NCBI RefSeq assembly: GCF_023702635.1
Contig: NZ_CP098455.1
Location: forward strand, 806,001-870,000
Source: Spongiibacter taiwanensis
GTDB taxonomy: Bacteria > Pseudomonadota > Gammaproteobacteria > Pseudomonadales > Spongiibacteraceae
Direction of reading: 5' to 3'
Length of the DNA: 64,000 bases
Below, in pieces: positions 19,217 through 28,096 of this stretch. Made by a program: the position numbers and the translations under genes. The notes beneath the pieces were generated by a model, which saw only the letters and a program-made list of their open reading frames with translations, was not told where the DNA came from and searched no databases. Each line of letters starts with the position of its first letter. The first letter of the stretch is position 1.

Positions 19217-20998
19217 TTAACCTCCACCAATCTTGTGAGTAGCGGCACGTTCGCCGACGGCCAGATCAGAATGCCTTGGACTGCCACCCGGGGCTTTCAA
19301 CAGGGATGCCAGGCGAGCCAGCGAAACAAACTCCCGCTTGCGCTCGCCCGCGGCGCCGGTGCTTTGGGCCGCAAGCTGCGCAGCCCGCTCGATGACGCTG
19401 GCATAAGCTGCCTCAGCCCGATATTTCGAATCGCTTAACAACAGACCAAATTCAGCCACCGCGGCGGCCCACTGAACATTGGCAGAAGGCCTCTCTGACA
19501 GGCGGTCATCCACGATGGTCGAGAGTTCCTTTGCCGGCCCACCCTGAGGTGCACGGTAGCGTAAATGGACTGCCATCAATTCATTCCTTGATGGGTCAAC
19601 GAGCGCGCGCTGCTGGTAGCGCAGGTCTGAGCCAGTTTGCTGCTCACCTGCCTTGCTGACAATTTCATAAAGGGCCGTCACCACCTGACCAGCGCCAACG
19701 TCGCCAGCATCCTTGGTGTCATCGCGAAAATCTTCCGCCGCCATGCGCCGGGTCTCATAGCCAAGCAAGCGATACTGGCCAACGGTGCCGGGGTTGAATT
19801 CGACTTGCAACTTAACATCTTTGGCCACGGTCATCAGGCTCTGCTGAAGCTTTTCCACCAGCACCCGTCGGGCCTCAAGCTCACTGTCGATGTAGAAGTA
19901 ATTGCCATCGCCATGTTGGGCCAGACGGTTCATCGGTCCGTCACCCAAATTGCCCTGGCCAAAGCCCAGCACCGTGAGAAAAATTCCCCCATCCCGCTGG
20001 GATTCAATCAGTTTGATCAGGGCGTCGCTGCTGCGCGGGCCCACGTTGAAATCGCCGTCGGTGGCTAATATCACCCGATTGTTCGCATCCGGGCTGAACT
20101 GCTGTCGGGCGAGTTGGTAGGCCTGCTCAATTCCCGCTCCACCGGCCGTCGAGCCGCCGGAACGCAGCGATTGCAGGGAGCGAAGAATGGTATTCTTGTC
20201 GCCGCCGCTGGTACTGGCCAAGGCCACCCCCGCACTGCCGGCATAGGTGACAATGGCGATGCGGTCAGCGGCCGACATTTGCTCGACGAGTCCCATAAAC
20301 GCCTTTTTCAACAGCGGCAGTCGATCACCACCCTGCATTGACCCAGACGTATCGATCAGAAAAACAAAACGATTTGGGCGCTCAGTCTCGCGCATGGCCG
20401 CGCGCAACTGCACCATGGCCAATTTGTTTGTCGGGTTCCAGGGTGCGGCGATCACCTCGGTGGTAATGCTGAGTTGCTCACCTCCAGTCGCTAGCGTGGC
20501 CGGATAATCAAAGTAGTTCAGCAACTCTTCAATTCGCACCGCCTCGCTGGGTGGCAGGTTTCCATCGTTAAGAAACCGCCGCAGAAGACTGTATGACGCC
20601 GTATCTACGTCGAGCGCAAAGGTCGACAGCGGCGACAAAATAGGATCCCGGTAGCCGCTTTCGAGCAGGGTTTCGTAGCGATCCCCGCTCACTGGAACGG
20701 ACACTCGTTGAGGGCCTAGCGGCCCAACAGGCGCAAACGCTTGGGCCATACGAGCTTCACCACTCGAAGCCATCGCGCTGTAGGTCGCGGGTGCAGCCGC
20801 CTGTTCGGCGACGGCAGCGTGATGCACGACCTTCGTCCGCGGCGAGGGCGCAAGAGCATCTGCTTCACTGCCTGCGCTATCTGCCCTTGTGCTGGACTGC
20901 GATTCGAGGCGGGCTTCTGAAGCCGGCGGTTGGTGACAGGCGGAAAGACCCGCCAGCCAAGCGGCGAGCGCCACTGCCAATATCGACTTTTGCATCAT
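19217..20998 (-). CDS. yfbK: VWA-domain lipoprotein, YfbK family
   Basis: 593 residues from ATG 20998, preceded by GGAGAAAC. Lipoprotein signal MMQKSILAVALAAWLAGLSAC with lipobox LSAC. A Ser/Ala/Glu-rich linker leads to the YfbK N-terminal region (FALDVDTASYSLLRRFLNDGNLPPSEAVRIEELLNYFDY, about 127-165). A von Willebrand A domain follows with MIDAS DTSGSMQGGDRLPLLKKAF (about 222-240) and later Thr/Asp residues. The C-terminal DUF3520-type segment ends with EFVSLARLASLLKAP. It heads a minus-strand unit with the anti-sigma-like and ECF sigma genes. Likely an envelope protein-binding or sensing lipoprotein. Confidence 0.9.
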   Translation of the reverse strand: MMQKSILAVALAAWLAGLSACHQPPASEARLESQSSTRADSAGSEADALAPSPRTKVVHHAAVAEQAAAPATYSAMASSGEARMAQAFAPVGPLGPQRVSVPVSGDRYETLLESGYRDPILSPLSTFALDVDTASYSLLRRFLNDGNLPPSEAVRIEELLNYFDYPATLATGGEQLSITTEVIAAPWNPTNKLAMVQLRAAMRETERPNRFVFLIDTSGSMQGGDRLPLLKKAFMGLVEQMSAADRIAIVTYAGSAGVALASTSGGDKNTILRSLQSLRSGGSTAGGAGIEQAYQLARQQFSPDANNRVILATDGDFNVGPRSSDALIKLIESQRDGGIFLTVLGFGQGNLGDGPMNRLAQHGDGNYFYIDSELEARRVLVEKLQQSLMTVAKDVKLQVEFNPGTVGQYRLLGYETRRMAAEDFRDDTKDAGDVGAGQVVTALYEIVSKAGEQQTGSDLRYQQRALVDPSRNELMAVHLRYRAPQGGPAKELSTIVDDRLSERPSANVQWAAAVAEFGLLLSDSKYRAEAAYASVIERAAQLAAQSTGAAGERKREFVSLARLASLLKAPGGSPRHSDLAVGERAATHKIGGG

Positions 20999-21072
20999 GT
21001 TTCTCCGGTTTGTGGGGGCTTTCCGGATAGACGAAGGGGCAGGCAAAAGTGTCAGGCCATGTTGCGATTTTT

Positions 21073-21642
21073 TTATTCCGAGAAATCCGGCTCCAGAATA
21101 TAGGGCCGATCTTCGGGCGCCGGTTGCGCCGGAGCACGATAGGGCTCAGGCGCACTGGCGCGCTGTGTGGGCGCAGGCCGGGGCTTGCCCGTAACGACCG
21201 TCGCCCGGTCCTTGCGAATTGCCTCACTCAGCGCTTCAGCGAGCTGTTGATAGGCGCGATCGCGCTCCTTCTTTTTGGTCAGTTTGCCATCTTCGGCCAA
21301 ACCGATCGTCGCGACCGTGCGGCCACTGATAAAGTTCTGCAGGGAGATACCCAGCAGGATACTGTCATCGTCGCCATCGACAGTGAGCAACGCGCCCAGG
21401 GTTTGCTTTTTGTCCTCGTAGGGAAGATTGGCCACTTCCTTATCACCCAGTACTTGGAACTGGTTTTCAGTAAAGGTGTTGGCCAGTTGCAAATCAAAAC
21501 CAAACACCCCGCTGGATTTGCCTTTCTCAAGGACAATAAATTGATAATCCGCGAAGCTAAATCCTGGGGAGTAGACCAGGTTCTCCTGGTTCGCGCACCC
21601 CACCAGCCACAGGCTTAACAACAACGCCATACCCTTTTTCAT
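21073..21642 (-). CDS. Hypothetical lipoprotein
   Basis: 189 residues. Signal peptide with lipobox: MKKGMALLLSLWLVGC (Cys16). The mature part has a beta-rich domain (YSPGFSFADYQFIVLEKGK, TFTENQFQVLGDKEVANLP) and a conserved-looking VDGDDDSILLGISLQNFISGRTVATIGL. It ends in a helical segment and a Pro-rich tail. No family recognised. It lies 75 bp upstream of the VWA lipoprotein on the same strand and may be co-transcribed. Good GGAGCGAAG-type ribosome-binding sequence precedes the ATG. Confidence 0.78.
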   Translation of the reverse strand: MKKGMALLLSLWLVGCANQENLVYSPGFSFADYQFIVLEKGKSSGVFGFDLQLANTFTENQFQVLGDKEVANLPYEDKKQTLGALLTVDGDDDSILLGISLQNFISGRTVATIGLAEDGKLTKKKERDRAYQQLAEALSEAIRKDRATVVTGKPRPAPTQRASAPEPYRAPAQPAPEDRPYILEPDFSE

Positions 21643-21918
21643 GAACTTCGCTCCTTCTCAATTCTTTTAATACGATTTTTTCTATCATGCCTGTTTTTGC
21701 GCGCCCTCCCAAGCGCAATGGCGGGTTGATACCGAAAACGGTTCCGCCCAATTCGCGGCCTAAATGACACTTTGATTGCAAGAGTGATCGTCAATGCGCT
21801 GACAACACCCGGTGGTTTCATATAAGCGCAATACACCTGTCACCAAACCATTACATGACCAAGCTAACCTCTGGCGTCGACGATTTATATAACTCGATTC
21901 TTCGGAGAGATCAGCCCC
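21643..21918. promoter_or_regulatory. Divergent promoter region upstream of phoX with a weak Pho-box-like site
   Basis: 276 bp between the lipoprotein gene (-) and phoX (+). At 21837-21854 the sequence CTGTCAC-CAAA-CCATTAC resembles a PhoB box: the first half-site and A-rich spacer fit well, the second half poorly. It is about 65-80 bp upstream of the phoX start. The phoX ribosome-binding site GGAGAG is about 14 bp before the ATG. Confidence 0.3.
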
Positions 21919-23943
21919 ATGAGTGAAGCAACATTCGACCCTACCCGCTACAACAACAGCAAAAATGAACCATTCTCCAGCGTTCTTGATAAGGAAATCT
22001 CTCGCCGCCGAGTTTTGAAAACAGGCGCCGGCATGAGCGCCCTCACCATGTTCAGTGGTGTTGGCCTGTTTGGCTGCTCCGATGATGATGACGATAACAA
22101 TGGCGGCAGCGGCAGCCAGGAAACCAGCCTGGGCTTTCAATCCATTGCCGGCTCAAAAACAGATGCTGTGGTCGTGCCCGAGGGTTACTCTGCGCAGGTT
22201 CTGGCACCCTGGGGTACGCCGTTGAACAGCAGCGCCAACGCCTGGAAGAACGACGGCAGCAACACCGCAGAGGATCAAGCCAACGCCGTGGGCATGCACC
22301 ACGATGGGATGAGCTTCTTCCCCATCAACGGTAGCTCCGACGACGGCCTGCTGTGCATCAACCACGAATACATCGACGAAGACGCGCTTCACCCGAACGG
22401 CCAGACCTTTGCTGGCAGTGTGCGGACGATCGTTGACGAAGTTCGCAAGGAAATTAACGCCCACGGCGTGAGCGTAGTGCGTGTAAAACGCAGCAATGGC
22501 GAGTGGAGCGTGGTCGAAAATGATCCGCTGAACCGCCGTTACACTGGCGCTAGCGAAATGGACATCGCCGGTCCGTTGGCAGGTTCTGAACTGTTGGTAA
22601 CGAAATACGCGCCCAACGGCGAAGTCGCCCGCGGCACCCTGAACAACTGTGGCAGTGGCGAGTCACCCTGGGGCACCTTCCTGACGTGTGAAGAAAACTG
22701 GCCCGGCTACTTCACCAAATCCAGCGGCCGTAGCGCCGGTGACGACCGCATTGGTATCGAAGACGAAGGCACTCGCTACGCTTGGGAAACGCTGGCTGGC
22801 AACGCCGCTGAAATTGACGACGAATTCACCCGCTTCGACGCGACGCCCTTTGCAGAAACCGCCGCTGGCGACTACCGCAACGAAACCCACGGTCACGGCT
22901 ATGTGGTCGAAATTGACCCCTACACCGCCGAATCTCGCGCAGTGAAGCGCACCGCGCTGGGCCGCTTCCGCCACGAGTGTGTGGTCTACGGCAAACTGGT
23001 CGAAGGCCAGCCGGTAACCTTCTACTCCGGTCACGACGGCCGCTTTGAGTACCTCTACAAATTCGTCTCTACCGCCGTGTGGGATAACGACGATGCCAAC
23101 CCAAGCGACCGCCTGGCAACCGGTGACAAGTACCTGAATGACGGCACCCTCTACGTTGCCAAATTCAGCGAAGGCGGCGTGGGAAGCTGGATTCCGCTGG
23201 AAACTACCACTGCGGTCACTGGTGGCGGCACCCTGGGCGATACCTTCGCCACCCAAGCCGAGGTCATTCTGGACACCATTCGCGCTGCCGACATGGTCGG
23301 TGCGACACCGATGGATCGCCCCGAGTGGATCGCGGTTGACCCGAAAAATGGCGCAGTTTACCTGACCCTGACCAACAACACCGCGCGCACCACAGAAACC
23401 AACCCGGCCAACCCCCGCCTCAACAACGCCTTTGGCCATATCATCCGCTGGATGGATGGCGCTGATGTTGAAAGCTTCGACTGGGATATCTTCGTTTTCG
23501 GCAGCGCCGACGACAGCGATGCCAGCGTCAACCTGTCAGGTCTGACCGAGCTGAACCAGTTTGCCAGCCCCGATGGCCTGGTCTTTGACCCCCGCGGCAT
23601 TCTGTGGGTGCAAACCGATAACGGCGCCCAAGAGCTGACCTCTTACACCAACGATCAGATGCTGGCCGTTATCCCCTCCAAGCTTGTTGACGAAAACAAC
23701 AACCTGGACGTGGTTAACAGCGACAACCAGATGGAATTGCGTCGCTTCTTTGTTGGCCCCAATGATTGCGAGGTCACCGGCCTGGCCTTTACCCCAGACC
23801 AGAAAAACTTCTTCGCCAATATTCAACACCCCGGCAACTGGCCCTACACCACAGACGCTACTGAAGTGACGGTAGGCAGTGTCCGCCCGCGGGCAACCAC
23901 TGTGGTGATCACCAAGAACGACGGCGGCGCTGTGGGTGAATAA
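21919..23943 (+). CDS. PhoX-family (DUF839) Tat-exported phosphatase
   Basis: 674 residues. A twin-arginine signal SRRRVLKTGAGMSALTMF starts near residue 31; it is followed by GLFGC, a possible Tat lipobox, and an Asp/Gly-rich spacer. The body is a DUF839/PhoX beta-propeller: WGTFLTCEENWPGYF (about 253-267), FRHECVVYGK (about 352), GHDGRFEYLYKFVS and the C-terminal block GPNDCEVTGLAFTPDQKNFFANIQHPG (about 612-638). PhoX enzymes are Ca/Fe-dependent periplasmic alkaline phosphatases releasing phosphate from organic phosphoesters. Some DUF839 proteins have other roles, so substrate is inferred. A terminator follows. Confidence 0.9.
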   Translation: MSEATFDPTRYNNSKNEPFSSVLDKEISRRRVLKTGAGMSALTMFSGVGLFGCSDDDDDNNGGSGSQETSLGFQSIAGSKTDAVVVPEGYSAQVLAPWGTPLNSSANAWKNDGSNTAEDQANAVGMHHDGMSFFPINGSSDDGLLCINHEYIDEDALHPNGQTFAGSVRTIVDEVRKEINAHGVSVVRVKRSNGEWSVVENDPLNRRYTGASEMDIAGPLAGSELLVTKYAPNGEVARGTLNNCGSGESPWGTFLTCEENWPGYFTKSSGRSAGDDRIGIEDEGTRYAWETLAGNAAEIDDEFTRFDATPFAETAAGDYRNETHGHGYVVEIDPYTAESRAVKRTALGRFRHECVVYGKLVEGQPVTFYSGHDGRFEYLYKFVSTAVWDNDDANPSDRLATGDKYLNDGTLYVAKFSEGGVGSWIPLETTTAVTGGGTLGDTFATQAEVILDTIRAADMVGATPMDRPEWIAVDPKNGAVYLTLTNNTARTTETNPANPRLNNAFGHIIRWMDGADVESFDWDIFVFGSADDSDASVNLSGLTELNQFASPDGLVFDPRGILWVQTDNGAQELTSYTNDQMLAVIPSKLVDENNNLDVVNSDNQMELRRFFVGPNDCEVTGLAFTPDQKNFFANIQHPGNWPYTTDATEVTVGSVRPRATTVVITKNDGGAVGE

Positions 23944-23971
23944 CGCAAAATAACAATAATCGCGTGCTATC

Positions 23972-23998
23972 GGCGGCCCAAGGGGCCGCCATTTTTTA
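23972..23998 (+). terminator. Rho-independent terminator of phoX
   Basis: GC stem GGCGGCCC-AAG-GGGCCGCC followed by A and six T, 28 bp after the stop codon. Confidence 0.88.
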
Positions 23999-24071
23999 TC
24001 TGCCAAACCGCTTAATCCAGCGACAACATGCTCAGCTGTGGTTTGCGATACAAGCAATGAGCAGGCCCGAC

Positions 24072-25706
24072 CTATAAATGCCCCGGGTTATGCAGCTCCC
24101 GCTCAGCCGCAGGCGGCGGTGTCCATTGATACACCCAGGTTTCACTAATCGGCTGACCAGCCACCAGCAACTGCAAACTGAGATCAATCGGTTCAGTTCC
24201 CTTGGGCGGCACCAGATCAAACATGGCGCGATACCCGGAAATGGCACGCTGGGGGCGCACCGACACCAGCTCAACCCGACCACTGGAATGGATGATTTTC
24301 GCTTCCACCTTGGCAGCCGACTCACTCGCTGATTTGGCATCGGCGGTTATTTTTGCCAACGAGCCACCCGCAAAATCCACCACAAAACGCTTGCTGAAGT
24401 ACTCCCGCTTTTTGCCCACCACGCCACCCAAACCAGTGAACGTGTTCTGCACGCGAGCATAGTGATGCTCAGGCGTGGGGGCTGCGCCCCAGGTCAGGCG
24501 GTAGGAAAAGAGCCACTCCTGGCCTGCCTCAATCGGTTTCGCCGGACGCCAGAACGCCACGATATTATCGAAAGTTTCATCTAAGGTCGGGATTTCCACC
24601 AACTGAACTTCGCCGCGACCCCACGGCCCTTTCGGGGCGACCCAAACCCCGGGACGCTTGTCGTAAAACACGCCGTCGTCCTGGTAGTGGTCAAAATTGC
24701 GATCGCGTTGCAGTAGACCAAAGCCCTTGGGATTGTCATCACTGAATGCGCTGAAACGTAACGCCTGGGGATTAACCAAAGGACGCCAGAGCCAGTTACC
24801 TTGCCCGGTTTGCATGGCCAAACCATCGCTGTCGTGAATCTCCGGGCGCCAATCCCAGCCCGCACGGCGGTGGTTTTCGCCAATCATGTACATGCTGGTA
24901 AGCGGCGCAACGCCCAAACGTTCAATGGCTTTGCGCGGATAAATAGCAACATCGACATCCATGACAGTGTGAGTACCGGGCGTAATGGCAAAGCGATAGG
25001 CACCGGTGGCACTAGGCGAATCCAGCAGCGCATACACCACCGCCGTATCACTGCCCGGTGCGGGCTTCTCCAGCCAGAAGTGAGTAAACACCGGAAATTC
25101 TTCGGGACGGTTTAGCGCCGTATCGATCGCCAGCCCTCTGGCGGATAACCCGTACTGCATATCGGCACCCACGGCCCGGAAGTAACTCGCGCCGAGAAAA
25201 GCCACCATGTCGCGCTGCCAGTCCCGGTGAAATTTAAAGCGAAAACCAGCAAAGCCCAAATCGCTCGGTAAGTTGTCACCATCAATACCGGACTTGCCAT
25301 ACTCAAACAATTCGGGGCGATAGGCGATCTCCCGGGCGACGCCCTCTTCCAGGGCGTAAATCCGAATGGCTTGCTTAAAATACAGGCCCAGGTGGAATAA
25401 CTCTGCCCGCAAATTGCTTCCGGTCTGCTGCCACAGGGCCTGATCGGCATCAAAGGCGAGCTGCTGGTAATCATCCCAGCTTAGGTCCTGCAGGGGGCCG
25501 GGGAGGGTGAGATTGGGCTCGGTATAAGGCCTCTCGGCCAGTGCCTTGGCCCGCCCCTTCAGCCCGGCATAGTCGAAAGCGCCCGCAGCATCGGCGCGCT
25601 CTACACTCCCCGCGCAGGCGCTCATGCTAAGGCCGAGCAACAGGGGCGCAGTCATCTGGAACAGCAACCTGACGGTAATGGCCGGCAAAATACGGCATAG
25701 CGACAT
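24072..25706 (-). CDS. Periplasmic glucan biosynthesis protein OpgG/OpgD (MdoG/D family), lipoprotein form
   Basis: 544 residues from ATG 25706, preceded by GGGAGGAAG. The N-terminus has a hydrophobic signal with SMSAC (lipobox-like, Cys about 31) rather than the plain Sec or Tat signal of E. coli OpgG and OpgD. The body matches the family: FDYAGLKGRAKALAERPY (about 45-62), FLGASYFRAVGADMQYGLSARGLAIDT, PLTSMYMIGENHRRAGWDWRPEIHDSDGLAM, NPKGFGLLQRDRNFDHYQDD and GWVAP-like GVWVAPKGPWGRGEVQLVEIPT. These proteins act in the periplasm on osmoregulated beta-glucans. No opgH glucosyltransferase is in the window, so OpgG versus OpgD cannot be assigned. Confidence 0.88.
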   Translation of the reverse strand: MSLCRILPAITVRLLFQMTAPLLLGLSMSACAGSVERADAAGAFDYAGLKGRAKALAERPYTEPNLTLPGPLQDLSWDDYQQLAFDADQALWQQTGSNLRAELFHLGLYFKQAIRIYALEEGVAREIAYRPELFEYGKSGIDGDNLPSDLGFAGFRFKFHRDWQRDMVAFLGASYFRAVGADMQYGLSARGLAIDTALNRPEEFPVFTHFWLEKPAPGSDTAVVYALLDSPSATGAYRFAITPGTHTVMDVDVAIYPRKAIERLGVAPLTSMYMIGENHRRAGWDWRPEIHDSDGLAMQTGQGNWLWRPLVNPQALRFSAFSDDNPKGFGLLQRDRNFDHYQDDGVFYDKRPGVWVAPKGPWGRGEVQLVEIPTLDETFDNIVAFWRPAKPIEAGQEWLFSYRLTWGAAPTPEHHYARVQNTFTGLGGVVGKKREYFSKRFVVDFAGGSLAKITADAKSASESAAKVEAKIIHSSGRVELVSVRPQRAISGYRAMFDLVPPKGTEPIDLSLQLLVAGQPISETWVYQWTPPPAAERELHNPGHL

Positions 25707-25845
25707 CGCGCTTCCTCCCTGAAGAATCAAGTAATAAAACTGACCCCCGGGAGGGAAATTAGTTTGCTTTTTACTGGCACTGGCCGCCAAAGGCGCTAAA
25801 GTAAACACTATTCCCCGCGCAACGCGGCAGTAACGAGATAATGAA

Positions 25846-26094
25846 ATGCGCCTACAGAATGATATGTTGGAAGAGCTGCGCTTACTGGCTCAATTCAACC
25901 CCGCCTCCACTCTGGAGGGAATCAAGGTCCACCACACCGCAGAAGAGAGTTTGATTGAGGCCGCCGAGCGCCTGTTTGCCAAAGGCCTGGTCAGTCAACC
26001 CGATGGCGGTTACCTCACGCTGCGCGGCCAGGAAGCCGTGCAGCATCTGGACAATGTCCTGTCGCTATTAAACAGCGCTATCGCCCACCACTGA
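25846..26094 (+). CDS. TIGR02647-like small conserved protein
   Basis: 82 residues without signal or membrane helix. The pattern LEELRLLAQFN...GIKVHHTAEESLIEAAERLFAKGLVSQPDGGYLTLRGQEAVQHLDNVLSLL matches a small gammaproteobacterial family of unknown function (TIGR02647). The helix-wing-like GLVSQPDGGYLTLRGQEA part resembles a winged-helix DNA-binding end. Start ATG 25846; an internal Met (25864) is also possible. Confidence 0.8.
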   Translation: MRLQNDMLEELRLLAQFNPASTLEGIKVHHTAEESLIEAAERLFAKGLVSQPDGGYLTLRGQEAVQHLDNVLSLLNSAIAHH

Positions 26095-26129
26095 ACCTTA
26101 TGCCGGTCTTGGCCGGCGTACCTGTCGAC

Positions 26130-26151
26130 TACCCCCGCTCTGCCGGGGGTA
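26130..26151 (+). terminator. Possible terminator hairpin
   Basis: Perfect 8-bp stem TACCCCCG / CGGGGGTA with loop CTCTGC, 35 bp after the TIGR02647-like gene and 28 bp before the next start. There is no T-run, so intrinsic termination is uncertain; it could also regulate the downstream gene. Confidence 0.4.
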
Positions 26152-26179
26152 ATACTGCGAACGCAACCTGAACCGCCCG

Positions 26180-27739
26180 ATGTCAAAACGTAAACCCAGT
26201 AAAGCCGATAAACACGCAAACAAAGTTGTCTCTGTCAGTCTGCCGGGAAGGCCTGGGCAAAACCGGTTAACCGGCGCACAAGCCATCGCCTTTGCTCGTC
26301 AACTTGCCAGCCAAAACCAATGGCCCGCCGTTATCGTCCTGCTGCGCCAGGTCCTGCAGCAGCAAGCCCAGCTCGATGACGCCTGGCATCTGCTGTTTGA
26401 CGGTCTGCGCGAAGCCGGTGACTACCCGGAAATGGAAAGAGCCGCCCGCCTTTGTCTGGAGCAAAAACCACGAAGTGTGCCTGCTCTGCTCGCTCTGTCC
26501 TTCGCTCTGCGGGTACAGCTAAAGCATGACGACGCGTTAACAGCCATCGACAAGGCGATCAAATTGGCGCCGGCCGACGCCAGCGCCCATAACCACCGAG
26601 GGGTCATCCTCAAAGAAACTGGCGACACTGAGCAGGCGCTGACGAGTTTCAATCGTAGTATCAAGCTCGCCCCAAAGTCGGGGCAGGCCTATTGGAATCG
26701 GGCAGATTTGATTGCGGAATATAGCGATGAAGAAATTGCGACAATGGAGTCGCTGCTGAAACAAGCCCTGAGCCCCGATAATCAAATTCGCATTCACTAC
26801 GCGCTGTCCCGGGCCTACGCCACACGCCGTCAGTACGAAGCAGAATTCCGCCATGTCCAGCGAGGCGCAGAAATAAAGCGCCAGCGTATTCGGGAAAATG
26901 ACGAATATGATCATGCGGCGGAAATAGGCCAGATCAATGAGATTGTCGCGCGCTTCACCCTCGACCAGCGCGCCAGCGGCACGACACCAACACATTGCCC
27001 TGTTTTCATTTGCGGCCTACCGCGCTCGGGCACAACCCTGGCCGAGCAGATTCTTTCCAGTCATCCGCTGGTGACCGCGGGTGATGAGCTAAATGCCCTG
27101 CCCAGAGCCACCGCCGAACAGCTGCGACAACAGGGCATCAATCAACCTTTCCCAGAATGGGTCGATGACATGGGTGAAGAGCAATGGCTAGCGATCGGCG
27201 CTCGCTACCTGGACATGACCAAAGCGTTGCACACCACGCCGTTCTTTACCGACAAAAACCTGCAAAACTACAAAGCAATTGGCCTGATTAGACGAGCGAT
27301 CCCCGGCGCCAAAATCATCTTCTGTCGGCGCCAACCCATGGACAATTTATGGGGCTGCTACCGGCAGTACTTTGCCAACGGCTTGCGCTTTACTTATTCC
27401 CAAGAGGAGCTCGCAGACCATTACCACGGCGCCATGACCCTGCTCAAACATTGGCAGTCTCAGCTAGGAAATGAGCTGTTTTTACTGGATTACGAGACAC
27501 TGCTGGCCGACCAAGCCGGTACGACCCGAAAACTGCTCGATTATGTCGGACTTCCCTGGGCGGAAGAGTGCCTGCATTTCTATCGCAACACCCGCAGCGT
27601 GCGCACAACCTCGGCCAGCCAAGTACGCTCTCCCCTCAACCCGCAGAGGGTTGGGCAGTGGCAACCCTTCGCCAGCGAATTAATACCGATGCGGCAACGG
27701 CTGCTGGAACTCGGCGAAGAGACAGAGCGCATCGCCTGA
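26180..27739 (+). CDS. TPR-repeat sulfotransferase-family protein
   Basis: 519 residues, no signal peptide. The N-terminal half (about 30-260) is built of TPR-like helical repeats (ALTAIDKAIKLAPADASAHNHRGVILKETGDTEQALTSFNRSIKLAPKSGQAYWNRADL). The C-terminal half is a sulfotransferase domain with the PAPS 5'-phosphosulfate loop CGLPRSGTTLAEQIL (about 276-290), a DKNLQNYKAIGLI block (about 356), IIFCRRQPMDNLWGCYRQYF (3'-phosphate region) and a typical end ...TTSASQVRSPLNPQRVGQW. It would transfer sulfate from PAPS to an unknown acceptor. TPR-sulfotransferase fusions are common in marine proteobacteria. Confidence 0.87.
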   Translation: MSKRKPSKADKHANKVVSVSLPGRPGQNRLTGAQAIAFARQLASQNQWPAVIVLLRQVLQQQAQLDDAWHLLFDGLREAGDYPEMERAARLCLEQKPRSVPALLALSFALRVQLKHDDALTAIDKAIKLAPADASAHNHRGVILKETGDTEQALTSFNRSIKLAPKSGQAYWNRADLIAEYSDEEIATMESLLKQALSPDNQIRIHYALSRAYATRRQYEAEFRHVQRGAEIKRQRIRENDEYDHAAEIGQINEIVARFTLDQRASGTTPTHCPVFICGLPRSGTTLAEQILSSHPLVTAGDELNALPRATAEQLRQQGINQPFPEWVDDMGEEQWLAIGARYLDMTKALHTTPFFTDKNLQNYKAIGLIRRAIPGAKIIFCRRQPMDNLWGCYRQYFANGLRFTYSQEELADHYHGAMTLLKHWQSQLGNELFLLDYETLLADQAGTTRKLLDYVGLPWAEECLHFYRNTRSVRTTSASQVRSPLNPQRVGQWQPFASELIPMRQRLLELGEETERIA

Positions 27740-28096
27740 TCAATCAGGCCCGTCAAAATGTGACACATCGCACATTTCCAAAGGCCATTTGCCCCGTAAT
27801 AATTGGCTATTAGCTGCAATTAGTCACTTTACAGTCTGAATAGACTGTTTTAATATCCCAATATCTCACTACAAGATAAATCGTATCTTAGTGGGTCTTG
27901 GTTATCTCTGTAGGTGCGCCTTCTCGTTCGCCTACAAAAGATACCCAAGAATACTTTTAACTAGCATACAAAATGATGTATTTGCGTCGTCGCAGCGTCC
28001 GTGACCAACGACAATAACAACAGCGCTGAGTTGGGGCAGCGCATCACGACAAAACGATAAATCTAGATCTTTAAAAAAACCTAGAGGCGAACAACA
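27740..28096 (+). promoter_or_regulatory. AT-rich leader region of the TonB receptor gene with a long imperfect hairpin
   Basis: 357 bp with no gene. It is much more AT-rich than its flanks. An imperfect inverted repeat pairs 27897-27914 (CTTGGTTATCTCTGTAGG) with 27931-27949 (CCTACAAAAGATACCCAAG). A smaller AAGATA/TATCTT hairpin sits near 27875. It could be a leader-RNA structure or an operator. No known riboswitch core was recognised. Confidence 0.4.
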
